From Rhizobium freirei PRF 81 (GTDB lineage Bacteria; Pseudomonadota; Alphaproteobacteria; Rhizobiales; Rhizobiaceae), in NCBI RefSeq assembly GCF_000359745.1, contig NZ_AQHN01000083.1:202155-266154 (forward strand): 64,000 nucleotides of DNA, given 5' to 3'. The translations under genes were made by a program, and so were the position numbers. The notes under the pieces were generated by a model. It was given only the letters and a program-made list of their open reading frames with translations. It was not told where the DNA came from and ran no database searches. Numbering within the stretch: position 1 is the first letter of the stretch; each line of letters starts with the position of its first letter. Shown here one piece after another: positions 61,958-64,000 of this stretch.

Positions 61958-62887
61958 TCAGTTGAGTCTCTCGAACTGGACCATATTGTCCTTCGTCACG
62001 AGCTTGAAAGGGATCCAGACTTCCCGGTCGATCTGCTCGCCCTTGATCGCCTTGACAGCGGTATCGACGGCGCCGCGGCCCTGCGCCTTCGCGTCCTGGA
62101 ATACGGTGACCTTGAGATCGCCCGATTTCATCGCCTGCAGCGCATCCGGCGTCGCATCGATACCTGCAACGATCGTCTTGTCGGTCGAGCCGCCGGCATT
62201 CTTGATCGCGGAAATAGCGCCCAGCGCCATCTCGTCGTTGTTGGCGATGACGGCGTTGAATGTCAGGCCGGAGGTCAGCCAGTTCGAAACCAGATCGGCG
62301 CCATCGACGCGGCTCCAGTTACCCACCTGCTCGCGCACCACCTTAATGCCGCTGCAGTCGCTCGATTTCAGCACATCATGCACGTCCTGCGTTCTCTGGC
62401 GTGCCGCCTGGCTGCTGAGGTCGCCAACCATGACGACGACATCGCCTTTACCGCCGAGCATGCGACAGACTTCCTTCGTCTGCAGCGTACCGGATTCGGT
62501 CTCATTCGATCCGACGAAAGCCTGCTTCTTCCCAAGCGTCGACAGGTCGGTCGGCTGGATATTGACGTAGATCAGTGGAATGCCGGCATCTTCGGCAATC
62601 TTGCTCATGGCTGGCGTTCCATCCGAATCCACCGGATCGACGATAATGGCCGAGACGCCGCCGGCCGCGAAGTTGCGCACCTGATCGAGCTGCTTGTTGA
62701 CATCGTTGGCGGCGTCCACCACCTGCAGGTCGAGGCCCTTGGTCTTGGCGTAATCCTGCATGCCATTGGCGATCAGGGTTTGGAAATTGGTCGTCAAATA
62801 GCCCATCGAAACGCCGATCCGATCGGCTGCATAAGCCTGCGACGACATCACCAGCGCGAGCGCGCTTGCACTCAAAAACTTCAACAT
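61958..62887 (-). CDS. Sugar ABC transporter periplasmic binding protein (RbsB type)
   Basis: 309 residues with signal peptide MLKFLSASALALVMSSQAYA-A. RbsB-type blocks: GYLTTNFQTLIANGMQ, AIIVDPVDSDG, VIANNDEMALGAISAI and IVAGIDATPDALQAMKSG. It would bind a sugar, cyclitol or other polyhydroxy compound. No permease or ATPase gene appears within the window; they may follow the isomerase gene beyond the right edge. It sits divergent from the isomerase across a 230-bp region with two putative LacI operators. Confidence 0.88.
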   Translation of the reverse strand: MLKFLSASALALVMSSQAYAADRIGVSMGYLTTNFQTLIANGMQDYAKTKGLDLQVVDAANDVNKQLDQVRNFAAGGVSAIIVDPVDSDGTPAMSKIAEDAGIPLIYVNIQPTDLSTLGKKQAFVGSNETESGTLQTKEVCRMLGGKGDVVVMVGDLSSQAARQRTQDVHDVLKSSDCSGIKVVREQVGNWSRVDGADLVSNWLTSGLTFNAVIANNDEMALGAISAIKNAGGSTDKTIVAGIDATPDALQAMKSGDLKVTVFQDAKAQGRGAVDTAVKAIKGEQIDREVWIPFKLVTKDNMVQFERLN

Positions 62888-62968
62888 GTTCTCCTCCCAG
62901 GAAACGGCGGCCCAAGTGACCGCTGGGCAAGAGTTACCGATGGAGCCGACCGGCGTCCGAGAGTATTT

Positions 62969-62984
62969 TGATGAAAAACCATCA
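62969..62984. promoter_or_regulatory. Putative LacI operator 2
   Basis: TGATGAAAAACCATCA, with TGATG/CATCA arms, between the divergent binding-protein and isomerase genes. It matches the site before the LacI gene at 14 of 16 positions. Confidence 0.6.
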
Positions 62985-63038
62985 CGCCGGCAGACCTCGG
63001 CCAAGCGAATACATCCGCTTTGCAATGAAACGCGCCCA

Positions 63039-63054
63039 TGATCAAAACCCGTCA
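63039..63054. promoter_or_regulatory. Putative LacI operator 3
   Basis: TGATCAAAACCCGTCA, 13 of 16 positions identical to operator 2. Located 79 bp before the isomerase-like gene and so probably overlaps its promoter. Confidence 0.45.
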
Positions 63055-63117
63055 TCGCGCTGGCTGGCAAAGACATCGAATTCATGATCTGAGCAGCGCA
63101 CTGGTAGGGGAGGCACC

Positions 63118-63951
63118 ATGCAGAATTTGCTCATATTCCAGTCGCTTTGGTCCATGGAGCGACGCAGTGCACGATATCCGGAGCTTTCTCTGGAGGAGAA
63201 TATCGAAAAGATCGCCGCCGCCGGTTTCGATGGCATCAGCACCCATTGGTACGATCGCAATGTCGTTGCTCGTATTGCAGGCTTGCTCAGGCAGCATGGC
63301 CTGCAGGCCGAAGGGCAATGCTTTCCGAAGACCGTCGACGATCTGAAGCCCGCACTGGAAGTCGCCGCCGAATTCAATGTCCATCACATCTGTCTGCAGC
63401 CGGACGTGCGGCTGCGTCGGCTGGAGGACTGCATCCCCCTGCTGGAAGGCTGGCAGCGGCTGGCGGAAGAGGCCGGCATCGACGTCTGGATCGAGACGCA
63501 CCGCGACCGGATGACGACGGATCTGTTCTTCACGCTCGACCTGCTCGATCGGCTGCCGGACTTGCGGCTGCTGGGCGATATCTCCCATTTCCTGGTCGGC
63601 CGGGAATTCGCCTGGCCGGTATCCGACGAAAATCACGCCCTCATTCATCGGATACTGGATAGTTCGTGGGCCTTTCACGGCCGCGTCGCCTCGCGTGAAC
63701 AGGTCCAGATCGAGATTTCCTTTCCGCATCACAGGCCCTGGGTCGATCTTTTCCTCGGCTGGTGGGAATATGGTTTCAGGAGCTGGCGCAAGCGCGCGGA
63801 CAAGGACGCGACGCTCGCCTTTACCTGCGAGTTGGGACCGAAGCCCTATGCCATCACCGGAAGGGACGGTGAAGACAGCACCGACCGCTGGGAGGAATCC
63901 CTGCTTATGAGGCAGGAAATACGTGACCTGTGGGCAAAGGTCGCAAGCTGA
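63118..63951 (+). CDS. TIM-barrel sugar phosphate isomerase/epimerase-like protein
   Basis: 277 residues of the xylose-isomerase-like TIM-barrel (AP endonuclease 2) family. Candidate metal ligands are in DVWIETHRD (Glu, His), LLGDISHFLVG (Asp, His) and SWAFHGRV (His). GGGAGGCACC precedes ATG 63118. Family members interconvert keto and aldo sugars or epimerise cyclitols. It is the first gene of a rightward operon that runs off the window. Confidence 0.82.
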   Translation: MQNLLIFQSLWSMERRSARYPELSLEENIEKIAAAGFDGISTHWYDRNVVARIAGLLRQHGLQAEGQCFPKTVDDLKPALEVAAEFNVHHICLQPDVRLRRLEDCIPLLEGWQRLAEEAGIDVWIETHRDRMTTDLFFTLDLLDRLPDLRLLGDISHFLVGREFAWPVSDENHALIHRILDSSWAFHGRVASREQVQIEISFPHHRPWVDLFLGWWEYGFRSWRKRADKDATLAFTCELGPKPYAITGRDGEDSTDRWEESLLMRQEIRDLWAKVAS

Positions 63952-63989
63952 TAAATCAAACGAAATATCGCCGATATCCTATTGATTAT

Positions 63990-63996
63990 GGAGGAA
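63990..63996 (+). promoter_or_regulatory. Ribosome-binding site of the next gene
   Basis: GGAGGA in the last bases of the window, about 40 bp past the isomerase-like stop, suggests that another gene starts just beyond the right edge, probably transporter or pathway genes of the LacI regulon. Confidence 0.45.
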
Positions 63997-64000
63997 TTTT

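Noticed and set aside
56857..63951. Calystegine or other tropane-alkaloid catabolism as a firm assignment for the LacI cluster
   Set aside because: The idea fits a sugar-like substrate needing oxygenation, but nothing in the sequence identifies the compound; kept only as a test substrate.
1..64000. CRISPR arrays, tRNA/rRNA genes, insertion sequences, integrases, replication origin
   Set aside because: Looked for direct-repeat arrays, tRNA-like ends, transposase motifs and repABC-type genes; none seen.

Overview
The window looks like part of a large accessory replicon or genomic island of a fast-growing rhizobium (Rhizobium sensu lato, Alphaproteobacteria). The grounds are its high GC, the eryABCD-type erythritol locus, several ribose-type sugar ABC transporters, DUF1402 and BTLCP proteins typical of Rhizobiales, and a SorC-DhaK fusion. 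The species call is inference. I see no rRNA, tRNA, CRISPR array, transposase or integrase.

Layout. (1) 1-15.8 kb: a tetritol/polyol locus built round an 0.8-kb divergent control region. Leftward runs DUF2291 protein, ABC ATPase, permease, binding protein, DeoR regulator, FGGY kinase and a GlpD-like dehydrogenase cut by the left edge. Rightward runs eryA, eryB, eryC, eryD, a second DeoR, a TpiA-like isomerase (eryH) and an RpiB-like isomerase (eryI). Together these take erythritol through D-erythritol 1-phosphate and erythrulose phosphates to D-erythrose 4-phosphate. (2) 15.8-32 kb: a mixed stretch with a glycerophosphodiesterase, a ROK regulator, a sialyltransferase-fold protein, DUF1402, a small exported protein, a BTLCP protease, a GH3 beta-glucosidase with PA14 insert, an MHYT-GGDEF-EAL protein, an orphan Tad/vWA protein, LysR plus aldo/keto reductase, ArsR, and an SMP-30 remnant. 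(3) 32-41.3 kb: a leftward operon of ABC transporter, threitol-dehydrogenase-like SDR, DhaK, DhaL, a SorC-DhaK fusion and another DhaL. This suggests uptake and oxidation of a tetritol and phosphorylation of erythrulose, which would feed the EryH/EryI isomerases of region 1.

(4) 41.7-45.6 kb: a GntR regulator with a mannonate-dehydratase-like enzyme, a KdgD-type dehydratase and a lactonase, probably for uronate/aldarate breakdown. (5) 45.6-50.6 kb: a PAS-GGDEF-EAL protein, a DMT transporter and a GT39-type membrane glycosyltransferase. (6) 50.9-56.5 kb: a TetR-controlled ABC operon with no ATPase gene, flanked by a metallophosphoesterase and a tyrosine-phosphatase-like protein. (7) 56.8-64 kb: a LacI-controlled set of SDR, ferredoxin reductase, Rieske ferredoxin, di-iron hydroxylase, sugar-type binding protein and TIM-barrel isomerase. 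Three similar 16-bp putative operators tie this set together; it is the best candidate for an undescribed oxygenase-initiated pathway for a sugar-like compound.

A recurring theme is a GC-rich stem-loop directly downstream of all four complete ABC binding-protein genes.
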